Positions 1-8,021 of a stretch of 10,291 bases of DNA are shown here, piece by piece (the first letter of the stretch is position 1; every line of letters begins with the position of its first letter). Source of the DNA: an uncultured Lachnospiraceae bacterium (GTDB lineage Bacteria > Bacillota > Clostridia > Lachnospirales > Lachnospiraceae). The notes below the pieces were generated by a model that was not told where the DNA came from, did no database searches, and was given only the letters and a program-made list of their open reading frames with translations. Location: contig CANQEC010000076.1 in NCBI GenBank assembly GCA_947594335.1, positions 1 through 10,291 of the forward strand, given 5' to 3'. Position numbers and translations under genes: made by a program.

Positions 1-2
1 TG

Positions 3-536
3 AATCATGCGTATGAAACGGCGGCCAAAGCGTTTGAAATGGAGCCTGAGAACAGAAATATCGGGCGGGCTTTCGCGGTTCTTGCGGCCTGCACGGGGAT
101 CGACGGCATGATCGGAGGGCAGTCTGTGGATGTGGAGTACGCGGGGAAAGCTCTGACAAAGGAGCAGCTTTCTTTTATCTATCATCTGAAAACGGGCGCG
201 CTGATCGAAGCGTCGATGGCGATCGGGGCCGTGCTTGCCGGAGCGTCGGATGAGCATGTGGACCTGGTACGCCGCGCCGCGCAGAATGTCGGAATGGCGT
301 TTCAGATCCAGGATGATATCCTGGATGTGACCGGCGATGAAAAAGAAACCGGCAGGCCGGCGAAAAGCGATGAGAGGAACAATAAGACGACGTATGTCAC
401 GGTGATGGGACTGGAGCAGGCACGTGAAGATGTGGCGCGCTATTCCGCGGAGGCCGTGCGCCTGCTCGGCGAACTGCCATATGAAAATGAATTTCTTCAC
501 GAGCTGATTCTGCATCTGGTTCACCGCAGCGCCTGA
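3..536 (+). CDS. ispA: Polyprenyl (geranyl/farnesyl) diphosphate synthase, 3' part
   Basis: This is the C-terminal 177 residues of an all-alpha trans-prenyltransferase. The enzyme condenses IPP with allylic diphosphates in the cytosol to make GPP/FPP for quinones and undecaprenyl carriers. The frame is already open at the window edge, and about 115-120 N-terminal residues, including the first Asp-rich motif, lie upstream. Visible family marks are GGQ (114-122), the KTG-x-LI helix, and the second Asp-rich motif DDILD (312-326), preceded by FQIQ, which binds Mg-diphosphate. KTTYV follows, as usual in the family. The stop codon TGA forms part of the AGGAGG that serves dxs, so the two genes are tightly linked. 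dxs next door makes the precursor supply, which supports the assignment. The exact product chain length cannot be read from this fragment. Confidence 0.96.
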   Translation, partial: NHAYETAAKAFEMEPENRNIGRAFAVLAACTGIDGMIGGQSVDVEYAGKALTKEQLSFIYHLKTGALIEASMAIGAVLAGASDEHVDLVRRAAQNVGMAFQIQDDILDVTGDEKETGRPAKSDERNNKTTYVTVMGLEQAREDVARYSAEAVRLLGELPYENEFLHELILHLVHRSA

Positions 537-547
537 GGAGGTCTGCC

Positions 548-2422
548 ATGCTGCTGGATAAAATCAACGAGGTAAACGATATCAGGAAAATTGACAAAAG
601 TCAGCTGCCTCAGCTCGCGCAGGAGATCCGGGATTTTCTGATCCAGAAGATCAGTATGACCGGGGGACATCTGGCCTCGAATCTGGGCGTTGTTGAGCTG
701 ACCATGGCGCTGCACCTTGTGTTCGATCTGCCGAAGGACAAGCTGATCTGGGACGTCGGGCATCAGTCCTATACGCACAAGATTCTGACCGGCCGCAAGG
801 ACGGGTTTGATCAGCTCAGGAAGTACGGAGGAATGAGCGGATTCCCCAAAAGGAAGGAGAGCAGCTGCGACGCGTTTGATACGGGACACAGCTCCACCTC
901 CATCTCAGCCGGGCTCGGCTATGTCCGCGCGCGGGAGATACTGGGGCAGGATTACAGTGTGGTCTCGGTGATCGGAGACGGCGCGCTGACCGGAGGAATG
1001 GCATATGAGGCTCTGAACAACGCCTCGCAGCTTAAGTCGAATTTTATTATCGTTCTGAATGATAACGACCGTTCAATCTCGGAAAATGTCGGAGGCATTT
1101 CCACGTATCTTGGAAAAATAAGGACGGCAGAGGCGTATACGGGTCTGAAGACAGGCGTGGAAAACACGCTGAACAGGATTCCGATTTACGGCGACGCGCT
1201 GATCCAGGGGATCCGCAATACGAAGCAGGGGATCAAGCATTTTCTGATACCGGGCATGTTTTTTGAGGAGATGGGGATCACCTATCTGGGTCCGGTGGAC
1301 GGACACAATATTCAGCAGACGATCCGCATTCTGCGGGATGCAAAGCGGGTGAACGGACCGGTGCTGGTGCATGTCAATACCGTAAAAGGGAAGGGCTTTC
1401 TGCCGGCCGAACGGATGCCGGCCCGTTTTCATGGGACAGGGCCGTTTGATCCGGATACCGGACTTCCGAAAGACCGGAAGAAAAAGGCGTCCTACACGGA
1501 TGTGTTTTCCACGGTTATGTGCAAGCTGGGAGCGCGTGAGCCGAAACTGGCCGCGATCACGGCGGCGATGCCGGACGGAACCGGGCTGAAGCGGTTCCGG
1601 AACATGTACAGGGACAGATTCTTTGATGTGGGAATCGCGGAAGGCCACGCGGTGACCTTTGCGGCCGGCCTGGCCGCGGGAGGCTTAAAGCCCGTCGTGG
1701 CGATCTATTCCTCTTTTCTGCAGCGGGCCTATGACCAGATAATCCACGACGTCTGTATTCAGAACCTGCCGGTGGTATTCGCGGTTGACCGCGCGGGTCT
1801 TGTCGGCAGCGACGGGGAGACGCATCAGGGCATCTTTGACCTGTCCTATCTCTCCGGGATTCCGAACATGTGCGTGATGGCGCCGAAAAACAAGTGGGAG
1901 CTGGCCGATATGCTCAAATACGCGGTCGCGTACAACGGACCGATTGCGATGCGCTATCCGCGGGGCGAGGCGTACGACGGCCTTGAGAAGTTCAGGGCGC
2001 CCATAGAATACGGAAAGAGCGAGATCCTGTACGACGAGTGTTCTCTTGCGCTGGTCGCGGTCGGGAGCATGGTGCGGATCGCGGAAGAGGTGCGTTCCAT
2101 GCTGCGCGATCTGGGGTACAGCTGCACGCTGGTAAACGCGCGCTTTGTAAAGCCGGTGGATGAGGAGATGCTGGATTATCTGGCGAAGGATCACCGCCTT
2201 GTGGTGACTCTGGAGGAGAATATAAAAAACGGCGGTTTCGGAGAAAAGGTACTGGAATATTATAACGAGACAGGGGCGGACCTGCACGTCATGCAGATTG
2301 CCCTTCCGGACGATTATATAGAGCACGGGAATGTGGATATACTCAGAAAGGAAACCTGCACGGATGCGGAGGCGATCTACAGGCGGATCGTGATAGAGTA
2401 TCTCTCCATATTTGCAAAATGA
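548..2422 (+). CDS. dxs: 1-deoxy-D-xylulose-5-phosphate synthase
   Basis: This cytosolic thiamine-diphosphate enzyme condenses pyruvate and glyceraldehyde-3-phosphate to DXP, the entry step of the MEP isoprenoid pathway. The product has 624 residues, normal for the family. Visible marks are DVGHQ with H72 in the N-terminal domain, and the ThDP/Mg motif GDG (143-145) ending in NDND (171-174). GPVDGH, VKGKG and HGTGPFD follow. The transketolase pyrimidine-binding domain (about 310-475) contains IAEGHAVT with the catalytic glutamate at E365, then DRAGLVGSDGETHQG. A C-terminal transketolase domain lies at about 490-615. The usual IAEQHAV or IAEEHAV reads IAEGHAV here, a variation next to the catalytic Glu. 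The start is fixed by AGGAGG at 536-541, six bases upstream of ATG, which overlaps the ispA stop. Identification is near certain. Confidence 0.98.
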   Translation: MLLDKINEVNDIRKIDKSQLPQLAQEIRDFLIQKISMTGGHLASNLGVVELTMALHLVFDLPKDKLIWDVGHQSYTHKILTGRKDGFDQLRKYGGMSGFPKRKESSCDAFDTGHSSTSISAGLGYVRAREILGQDYSVVSVIGDGALTGGMAYEALNNASQLKSNFIIVLNDNDRSISENVGGISTYLGKIRTAEAYTGLKTGVENTLNRIPIYGDALIQGIRNTKQGIKHFLIPGMFFEEMGITYLGPVDGHNIQQTIRILRDAKRVNGPVLVHVNTVKGKGFLPAERMPARFHGTGPFDPDTGLPKDRKKKASYTDVFSTVMCKLGAREPKLAAITAAMPDGTGLKRFRNMYRDRFFDVGIAEGHAVTFAAGLAAGGLKPVVAIYSSFLQRAYDQIIHDVCIQNLPVVFAVDRAGLVGSDGETHQGIFDLSYLSGIPNMCVMAPKNKWELADMLKYAVAYNGPIAMRYPRGEAYDGLEKFRAPIEYGKSEILYDECSLALVAVGSMVRIAEEVRSMLRDLGYSCTLVNARFVKPVDEEMLDYLAKDHRLVVTLEENIKNGGFGEKVLEYYNETGADLHVMQIALPDDYIEHGNVDILRKETCTDAEAIYRRIVIEYLSIFAK

Positions 2423-2434
2423 TGGGAGAAGGCG

Positions 2435-3244
2435 ATGAAAGAGCGGCTGGATGTATTGTTGGTAAAGCGCGGCCTTGCGGCATCGCGGGAGAAGGCGAAG
2501 GCGGTGATTATGTCCGGAAATGTCCTGGTAGACGGACAGCGCGAGGACAAGGCGGGCGCTTCGTTTGATGAGAATGTGGAAATCGCGGTAAAGGGAGGAC
2601 AGCTGCGGTATGTGAGCCGGGGCGGCCTCAAGCTGGAGAAAGCGATGAAATGTTTTGACGTGACGCCGCGCGGCAGGGTCTGTATGGATGTCGGGGCATC
2701 GACGGGAGGATTTACGGACTGCATGCTGCAGAACGGCGCGGTCAAGGTCTACGCGGTGGACGTCGGATACGGGCAGCTCGACTGGAAACTGCGGACGGAT
2801 GAGAGAGTTGTCTGTATGGAGAAGACAAATATCCGTTATGTGACGCCGGAGGATATCGGCGAGCCGCCTTCCCTGGTCTCGATCGACGTTTCCTTTATCT
2901 CCCTGACGAAGGTTCTTCCTGCCGTGCGGGAGCTGCTCGCGCCGGCGGGGGAGATCGTCTGCCTGATCAAGCCGCAGTTTGAGGCGGGAAGAGAGAAGGT
3001 AGGCAAAAAGGGAGTAGTCCGCGACCCCGCGGTACACAGGGAAGTTATTGGTAAAGTGGCCGAATGCGCGCGTTCCATGGGCTTTGATATCCTGGCTCTG
3101 GAGTTTTCCCCGATCAAGGGGCCGGAGGGAAATATTGAATATCTGATGCATCTGAAAAAGCGCAGGGAAGGTCCAGGCACGGCTGCCCCGGAAATTTCGG
3201 CGGGGGAGATTGTGCGCCTCGCGCATGAAGAACTGGACAGATAG
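2435..3244 (+). CDS. tlyA: TlyA-family rRNA 2'-O-methyltransferase (S4 + FtsJ-like domains)
   Basis: The product has 269 residues, typical of TlyA. An S4 RNA-binding domain fills about residues 1-60 (RLDVLLVKRGLAASREKAKA is characteristic), followed by RGGLKLEKA with K66. The class I methyltransferase domain has the SAM-binding loop DVGASTGGFTD at 85-95, SIDVSFISL with D151, and KPQFE with K179. Together these resemble the K-D-K catalytic residues of FtsJ/RrmJ enzymes. Characterised TlyA proteins methylate the ribose of cytidines in 16S and/or 23S rRNA. Whether this one modifies both cannot be told from sequence. The gene begins 12 bases after the dxs stop, with GGGAGAAGG at 2423-2431 as ribosome binding site. 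A minority annotation as 'hemolysin A' reflects an old name, not a toxin function. Confidence 0.96.
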   Translation: MKERLDVLLVKRGLAASREKAKAVIMSGNVLVDGQREDKAGASFDENVEIAVKGGQLRYVSRGGLKLEKAMKCFDVTPRGRVCMDVGASTGGFTDCMLQNGAVKVYAVDVGYGQLDWKLRTDERVVCMEKTNIRYVTPEDIGEPPSLVSIDVSFISLTKVLPAVRELLAPAGEIVCLIKPQFEAGREKVGKKGVVRDPAVHREVIGKVAECARSMGFDILALEFSPIKGPEGNIEYLMHLKKRREGPGTAAPEISAGEIVRLAHEELDR

Positions 3245-3269
3245 ACGATACATAAGAGGTACACGAAAA

Positions 3270-4154
3270 ATGGATCATTTTTATATTATCACGAATTATC
3301 AGAAAGATCCAAATGGCAGCATGGCTCTTGCAATTCGGAAATATCTTGGGGAGCAGGGAAAGACCTGCTATATTCAGGAAGGGCTGAATGAAAGCTGCAG
3401 GAATGTTCAGAAGGGAGCGGAGGAAATATGCGGCCGCTATACGGATGTGGATAAAATACCGTCCGACGTGGAAGGAGTGCTTGTGATCGGAGGAGACGGC
3501 ACTTTGCTGCGCGCCGCGCGCGATGTGGTGGACCGGCAGCTTCCTCTTCTCGGAATTAATATGGGAACGCTCGGATATCTGGCGGAAATTGAGTGCACCA
3601 GTTTTTCGGCGGCTCTGGACAGGCTTCTGGCAGACGAATATCAGGTTGAACCGCGTATGATGATCTATGGGGAGGCGCACCGGCACGGGCGTAAAATTTT
3701 CAGGGACGTCGCGCTGAACGATATTGTGATTACGAGAAACGGAAGGCTGCGGATTGTCGATTTCAATGTTTTTGTTGACGGAGAATTTCTGAAATCCTAC
3801 AGTGCGGACGGCGTTATCATTTCGACGCCGACCGGATCGACCGGCTACAATCTGTCCGCGGGAGGACCGATCGTGGCGCCGCAGGCATCCATGATGCTGC
3901 TGACTGCGATCGCGCCGCATACGCTCAGCTCGCGTCCGATCGTGCTTCCCGCGGACGCCGAGATCACGATCGAGATCGGGTCCAGCCACGGAACGGACAT
4001 AGACGGCGCGGAGGCGACTTTTGACGGGGACACATCGGTAAAGCTGAACTCCGGGGACAGGATCACGATCCGCCAGGCAGAACAGAAAACCATGCTGATC
4101 CGGACCAAAACTACAAGCTTTCTGGAAATATTGCGTGAAAAAATGAATAAATAG
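3270..4154 (+). CDS. nadK: NAD kinase
   Basis: The enzyme phosphorylates NAD to NADP in the cytosol using ATP or polyphosphate. The product has 294 residues from the start chosen here. Diagnostic motifs are GGDGT at 74-78 (nucleotide and catalytic Asp76), NMGTLGYLAE, and TPTGSTGY at 186-193. A C-terminal beta-rich half follows, with the SSRPIVLP and DGD elements usual for the family. The frame is open further upstream to an ATG at 3210 inside tlyA, but that start would overlap tlyA by 35 bases and add a non-family extension. The ATG at 3270 gives the usual short lead-in before the first beta strand (DHFYIITN) and has AAGAGGT at 3254-3260 as ribosome binding site. It sits 25 bases after tlyA in the same operon. 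Confidence 0.97.
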   Translation: MDHFYIITNYQKDPNGSMALAIRKYLGEQGKTCYIQEGLNESCRNVQKGAEEICGRYTDVDKIPSDVEGVLVIGGDGTLLRAARDVVDRQLPLLGINMGTLGYLAEIECTSFSAALDRLLADEYQVEPRMMIYGEAHRHGRKIFRDVALNDIVITRNGRLRIVDFNVFVDGEFLKSYSADGVIISTPTGSTGYNLSAGGPIVAPQASMMLLTAIAPHTLSSRPIVLPADAEITIEIGSSHGTDIDGAEATFDGDTSVKLNSGDRITIRQAEQKTMLIRTKTTSFLEILREKMNK

Positions 4155-4179
4155 ACTACCAGATGGAAGGAGATGCTGC

Positions 4180-4635
4180 ATGAAGATAGGAAGGCAGACG
4201 AAAATAGTTGATCTGATCAACAGATATGATATTGAGACGCAGGAAGAATTGGCGGCTCACCTGAACCGGGAAGGATATCATGTGACGCAGGCGACAATCT
4301 CCCGCGACATACGCGAGCTGAAGCTTACAAAGATATCGACGGGCGAGGGGAAACAGAAATACGCCCTGATGCAGGATGGCGTTGCCGGCATGAATGAAAA
4401 GTATCTCCGTGTGCTGCATGACGGGTATGTGTCCATGGATATGGCGCAGACGATTCTGGTTGTGAAGACGGCTTCCGGCATGGCGATGGCGGTGGCCGCG
4501 GCGATCGACGCGATGCGGTGGTCGGAGGTCGCGGGCTGTATTGCGGGCGACGATACGATCATGTGCGCGGTGCGGAGCGCGGAAGATACGGAGAAAGTGA
4601 TGGAGAAGATCAGAAAGGTCGCGGGGCGGAAATAA
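4180..4635 (+). CDS. argR: Arginine repressor ArgR/AhrC
   Basis: The product has 151 residues, the standard ArgR length. The N-terminal winged helix-turn-helix includes EELAAHLNREG and the recognition element TQATISRD at 36-43. The C-terminal oligomerisation and arginine-binding domain carries GCIAGDDTI, with D124 and D125 matching the arginine-contacting Asp pair of the family motif GTIAGDDTI. The protein is a hexameric regulator of arginine biosynthesis and catabolism genes with arginine as corepressor. The position between nadK and recN matches its conserved place in Firmicutes. AAGGAGA at 4166-4172 precedes the ATG by seven bases. No convincing full ARG box is seen at its own promoter side, and it is probably read from the upstream operon transcript. 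Confidence 0.97.
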   Translation: MKIGRQTKIVDLINRYDIETQEELAAHLNREGYHVTQATISRDIRELKLTKISTGEGKQKYALMQDGVAGMNEKYLRVLHDGYVSMDMAQTILVVKTASGMAMAVAAAIDAMRWSEVAGCIAGDDTIMCAVRSAEDTEKVMEKIRKVAGRK

Positions 4636-4684
4636 ATGTGGGATGGACGGCCAGACAGGGAGAGAGTACAGGTAAAGAGAGAAT

Positions 4685-6373
4685 ATGATAGTCAGTCTTC
4701 ATGTAAAAAATATGGCCTTGATCGATGAGGTCGAGATAGAATTAGGAGAAGGTCTGAACATTCTGACCGGGGAAACCGGGGCAGGGAAATCCATCCTTCT
4801 GGGCGCGGTGAATATTGCGCTCGGGGCAGGAAATTTCCGCGATTATGTCCGCGGGGATGCGGATTATGCCCTGGCGGAGCTGGTGTTTGCATCGAAACAA
4901 AAATCTGTCCGCAGGAAGCTTGATGAGATGGAGATTCCCTGGGAGGACGGGGAGATTATCATTTCCAGAAAGTACAGAAAAGGGAGAAGCATCAGCAAGG
5001 TCAACGGCGAGACGGTGCCGGTTTCCTTTGTGCGGGAGCTGGCGTCTTATCTGATCGACATACATGGGCAGCATGAGCACCAGTCGCTGCTGTATCCCGC
5101 GAAGCATCTGGAGATCCTGGATGAATACGCGGAGAAGGAGATCGCGCCGCTGAAACAGGAATGTGCCGCCAGATATCACGATTATGTGTCCGCGGCCAGA
5201 AAGCTTTCCAAAGCGCGCTCGGACGAGGCGGGACGGGCAAAGGAAGCGGATTTTCTGCGGTTTGAGCTGCAGGAGATCGAGTCGGCCGGGCTGCATCCCG
5301 GGGAGGATGAAGATCTGGAAGCCCGATACCGGGTTATGTCGAACGGCAGGAGGATCATGGAGTCTCTCGCCGAGGCAGGTGGACTGACCGGCTGTCAGGT
5401 GAACGGCGGGGCGGCCGATGAGATCGGACATGCGCTGCGTTCCCTGAACGCGGTCCGCGGTTTTGACGGGGAGCTTGACGGGTTCTGCCGGATGCTTGAG
5501 GATATTGAGGGAATGCTGGGAGAATTCAATCACGGACTCTCCGGTTATATGGACGGCTTTGCGTTTGATGAGCAGGAGATGAAACGGATTGAGGATCGGC
5601 TGGATCTTTTGAACCGTCTGAAGGCAAAATATGGAAAAACGCTTGACGATGTGCTTGGATACCGGAAAGAAAAGGAAGAGCGTCTGCAGATTCTTCAGAA
5701 TTATGAGGAATATCTGCAGGGACTTCGGACAGAATATGAAAAAGCCGGAAAAAATCTTCTGCTGACCGCGCGCGAGATGTCCGCCATCCGAAAACGGTAT
5801 GCCGCAGCGCTTGCGGATAAGATAAAGGAAGCGCTGATTGATCTGAATTTTCTTGAGGTGCAGTTTGAGATCAGCTTTGCGCCGCTTGACAAGCCGTGCG
5901 AGAACGGCATTGACGCGGTCTGCTTTCAGATCTCCACCAATCCCGGAATGCCGCTGCGTCCCCTTGGCGAAGTGGCGTCAGGGGGAGAACTGTCAAGGGT
6001 CATGCTGGCGATCAGAACGGTGATGGCACAGCAGGATGAGGTGGACACGCTGATCTTTGATGAGATCGATACGGGGATCAGCGGAAGGACAGCGCAGAAA
6101 GTGTCCGAGAAGATGGCGGTGATCGCCGAAAACCGCCAGGTGATCTGCATCACGCACCTGGCTCAGATCGCAGCCATGGCGGACAGCCATTTTCAGATCG
6201 AAAAAAATCCCAGGGACGGGAAGACGTTTACGACGATCCGTCTGCTTGACAAAGAGCAGAGCATCACAGAACTCGCGCGGATCCTCGGGGGAGCGAAGAT
6301 CACGCAGGCGGTTCTCGACAATGCGCGCGAGATGAAAGAACTGGCAGCGAAGACAAAAAAATACCAGTGTTGA
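4685..6373 (+). CDS. recN: DNA repair protein RecN (SMC-like ATPase)
   Basis: The product has 562 residues, normal for RecN, an SMC-related cytosolic ATPase that acts early at DNA double-strand breaks. The N-terminal ATPase half has Walker A GETGAGKS at 29-36 and the family segment DIHGQHEHQSLL. A middle antiparallel coiled coil spans about 150-370, rich in Glu, Lys and Arg heptads. The C-terminal half carries the ABC signature SGGELSR at 432-438, Walker B LIFDEID with D459 and E460, and a CITHLAQIAAMAD switch. All catalytic parts are present. It begins 49 bases after argR. The ribosome binding site is weak (AAAGAGAG at about 4675-4682), but the ATG is supported by the canonical beginning MIVSLHVKNMALID. 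A hairpin follows 21 bases after the stop. Confidence 0.98.
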   Translation: MIVSLHVKNMALIDEVEIELGEGLNILTGETGAGKSILLGAVNIALGAGNFRDYVRGDADYALAELVFASKQKSVRRKLDEMEIPWEDGEIIISRKYRKGRSISKVNGETVPVSFVRELASYLIDIHGQHEHQSLLYPAKHLEILDEYAEKEIAPLKQECAARYHDYVSAARKLSKARSDEAGRAKEADFLRFELQEIESAGLHPGEDEDLEARYRVMSNGRRIMESLAEAGGLTGCQVNGGAADEIGHALRSLNAVRGFDGELDGFCRMLEDIEGMLGEFNHGLSGYMDGFAFDEQEMKRIEDRLDLLNRLKAKYGKTLDDVLGYRKEKEERLQILQNYEEYLQGLRTEYEKAGKNLLLTAREMSAIRKRYAAALADKIKEALIDLNFLEVQFEISFAPLDKPCENGIDAVCFQISTNPGMPLRPLGEVASGGELSRVMLAIRTVMAQQDEVDTLIFDEIDTGISGRTAQKVSEKMAVIAENRQVICITHLAQIAAMADSHFQIEKNPRDGKTFTTIRLLDKEQSITELARILGGAKITQAVLDNAREMKELAAKTKKYQC

Positions 6374-6394
6374 TTGAGAGGAATCACACATACT

Positions 6395-6427
6395 GAAAGC
6401 AGGGACTTCAAAAAAGGCCCTGCTTTC
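6395..6427 (+). terminator. Hairpin after recN, candidate weak terminator
   Basis: GAAAGCAGGG (6395-6404) pairs perfectly with CCCTGCTTTC (6418-6427), a 10-bp stem with a 13-base loop. The downstream tail is CTTGTAGG, so only the last bases of the stem and two or three following T residues can act as a U tract. It may end or attenuate recN transcription before spoIVB, or act as an mRNA-protecting hairpin. The stem is directly visible. Termination is inferred and uncertain. Confidence 0.55.
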
Positions 6428-6531
6428 CTTGTAGGATTCGAAGCAGCGGGGCACCCCGTGAAATTTGTACAATGCCGGGACGGCCGGTTCAGGATAAAAC
6501 AGAAGCGCATCCGCGCAGAACGGAGGAACTC

Positions 6532-7839
6532 ATGATCAACAGGGTAATTTACAGAAAGATAGTTTTGCTTATGCTGGCAGGCAGCGTCACCGGGCTGCTT
6601 TTCTTTGGCTGGCTTATGCTGAAAAACCGCGTACCAAAGCAGATGTATGTGGCGGAACAGGGAGAGATTCCGGAACTGTTCGGAAAAACATGCGGCTGGA
6701 TGATCTCCGAAAAAGTTACGGAGCTGGATCCGGACGGCAGGGATATCGAGGCGGCGAGCCCCCTCGCTTCCGGGGATGGAACGACGTCGCCAAAAGCCGG
6801 GGAAGCGCAGGATATCTGCGGCAGCCTTGACAGATTTGGCGAGAGCTACAAGGTGGAATACTTTCTGTTTGGGAAAATACCTTTGGCGGCGGCGAACGTG
6901 AGCGTGGTATCGCGGGCCAGCGTCTACGCCGGAGGAATGCCGATCGGCATATATATGGAGACGGACGGTGTGATGGTCGTCGATACGGACCATGTGACCG
7001 CCGTGGACGGGGAGGAATATGCCCCGGCCGCAAACATACTGAAGTCCGGCGATTACATCAAGGCGGCGGACGGCGTGGCGCTGGAAAATAAAGAAGAACT
7101 GATCGACTGCTTCAACCACTGCGGCGGCTCGGATGTGGTGCTGGATGTGACGAGGAACGGCGAGGATATCCGCCTCAAAGTGACGCCGGTTCAGACGGGA
7201 GAGCACGATTACAAAGCCGGTATCTGGGTCAGGAACGATACGCAGGGAATCGGAACACTGACCTACGTGGAGGATTCGGGGCGGTACGGCGCCCTGGGAC
7301 ACGGGATCAGTGATGTCGATACGGGAAAGCTGCTTCAGATAAAGGAAGGCGTGCTCTACGATACGGATGTGATCTCCATTGTGCGGGGGACGCAGGGTTC
7401 CCCCGGGGAGCTGGCCGGAGTCATTCATTACAGCGACGGATACGCCGTCGGAACGATCGAAAAAAACCAGGAAAACGGGATCTACGGGCAGATCGCGGGT
7501 TTTCCGTACTTCGCGGAGAATATGAAGAAGTATGAGACGGCCTACCGCCACGAGGTGGAGTCGGGAGGGGCGTCCATTCTCTGCACCGTGGACGGAGAAT
7601 GCCGGGAATACGGGATAGAGATCGAGGAGATCCGGATCAACGGGAAGGATATCAACAAAGGGATGGTGATCCGGGTCACGGATGAGGAGCTTTTGGGGCT
7701 TACCGGCGGGATTGTGCAGGGCATGTCAGGAAGTCCGATCATCCAGAACGGACGGATCGTCGGCGCCGTGACTCATGTGTTTGTCAATGATCCCACGAAA
7801 GGATACGGGATATTTATTGAAAATATGCTCGGGCAGTAA
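6532..7839 (+). CDS. spoIVB: SpoIVB peptidase (S55), sporulation signalling protease
   Basis: In Bacillus subtilis this serine peptidase is made in the forespore, secreted into the intermembrane space, and cleaves SpoIVFA so that SpoIVFB processes pro-sigma-K. The product has 435 residues: an N-terminal membrane anchor at about 10-30, an acidic and Ser/Gly-rich linker, a PDZ domain at about 120-225 (AGGMPIGIYM, GDYIKAADG), then the S55 domain. Catalytic residues are H257 in ALGHGISD, D384 in VTDEEL and S399 in GMSGSPI. The spacings of 142 and 15 residues equal those I recall for the B. subtilis triad (H236, D363, S378). The frame is open to an upstream ATG at 6472, but GGAGG at 6522-6526 and a cleaner signal anchor favour 6532. 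No clear forespore sigma-F/G promoter was recognised in the 158-base gap before it. Confidence 0.96.
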   Translation: MINRVIYRKIVLLMLAGSVTGLLFFGWLMLKNRVPKQMYVAEQGEIPELFGKTCGWMISEKVTELDPDGRDIEAASPLASGDGTTSPKAGEAQDICGSLDRFGESYKVEYFLFGKIPLAAANVSVVSRASVYAGGMPIGIYMETDGVMVVDTDHVTAVDGEEYAPAANILKSGDYIKAADGVALENKEELIDCFNHCGGSDVVLDVTRNGEDIRLKVTPVQTGEHDYKAGIWVRNDTQGIGTLTYVEDSGRYGALGHGISDVDTGKLLQIKEGVLYDTDVISIVRGTQGSPGELAGVIHYSDGYAVGTIEKNQENGIYGQIAGFPYFAENMKKYETAYRHEVESGGASILCTVDGECREYGIEIEEIRINGKDINKGMVIRVTDEELLGLTGGIVQGMSGSPIIQNGRIVGAVTHVFVNDPTKGYGIFIENMLGQ

Positions 7840-7873
7840 GCCCAGGCATGAAAACCAGCCGCCTCCTGTTCGA

Positions 7874-7902
7874 TTGACAGACAAAAAAGCAGGTAGTAAA
7901 AT
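7874..7902 (+). promoter_or_regulatory. Sigma-A promoter of the DUF1848 unit
   Basis: A perfect -35 TTGACA (7874-7879), a 17-base spacer and -10 TAAAAT (7897-7902, five of six matches to TATAAT) make a near-consensus vegetative promoter. The expected start is near 7909-7911. It lies 34 bases after the spoIVB stop, in the gap between genes, and points at the DUF1848 gene, so that unit can be expressed independently of sporulation. The motif is seen; activity is inferred. Confidence 0.8.
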
Positions 7903-7910
7903 AAAACTCA

Positions 7911-7975
7911 AGACCCGCCCGCGGGCTCTGGACGGGATTCGGGTCTGCATTGGCAGACCTCCCCGGTTCCGAATC
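7911..7975 (+). promoter_or_regulatory. Structured 5' leader with two mutually exclusive hairpins
   Basis: Hairpin A pairs AGACCCG (7911-7917) with CGGGTCT (7940-7946) and CCCG (7918-7921) with CGGG (7933-7936), 11 base pairs with a three-base bulge (7937-7939). Hairpin B pairs GATTCGG (7936-7942) with CCGAATC (7969-7975) and GTCTG (7943-7947) with CAGAC (7954-7958). They share bases 7936-7946, so both cannot form. No U tract follows B, so this is not an ordinary terminator. A CTCC at 7959-7962 could pair with the GGAG of the DUF1848 ribosome binding site, but only over four bases. It resembles no riboswitch I recognise. Confidence 0.5.
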
Positions 7976-8021
7976 TCTGTGCATCCTCGCGGGAAATCCA
8001 TTCAGAAAAGGAGAAGCTTGT

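Noticed and set aside
1685..3253. A 522-codon open frame on the minus strand opposite dxs and tlyA
   Set aside because: It spans two well-identified genes, has no ribosome binding site or family motif, and its composition is that of a reverse shadow of GC-biased codons.
4135..4160. TGAATAAATA near the nadK stop as an arginine-repressor operator
   Set aside because: Only one half-site is present, the second arm is missing, and it overlaps the coding end of nadK.
6389..6394. CATACT as the -10 of a sigma-G promoter for spoIVB
   Set aside because: No fitting -35 element lies 17-18 bases upstream, and the site is immediately before the hairpin that would follow the start.
6193..7551. A 452-codon open frame on the minus strand opposite recN and spoIVB
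   Set aside because: It runs across two real genes and the hairpin between them, shows no motif, and is rich in His, Arg and Pro as expected for antisense reading.
7935..7976. tRNA-like T-arm (GGTTCCGAATC) next to a small hairpin, as a possible integration-site remnant
   Set aside because: The loop has an extra base, the anticodon-like loop has six bases, and no acceptor stem or D arm can be built. It is better explained as part of hairpin B.
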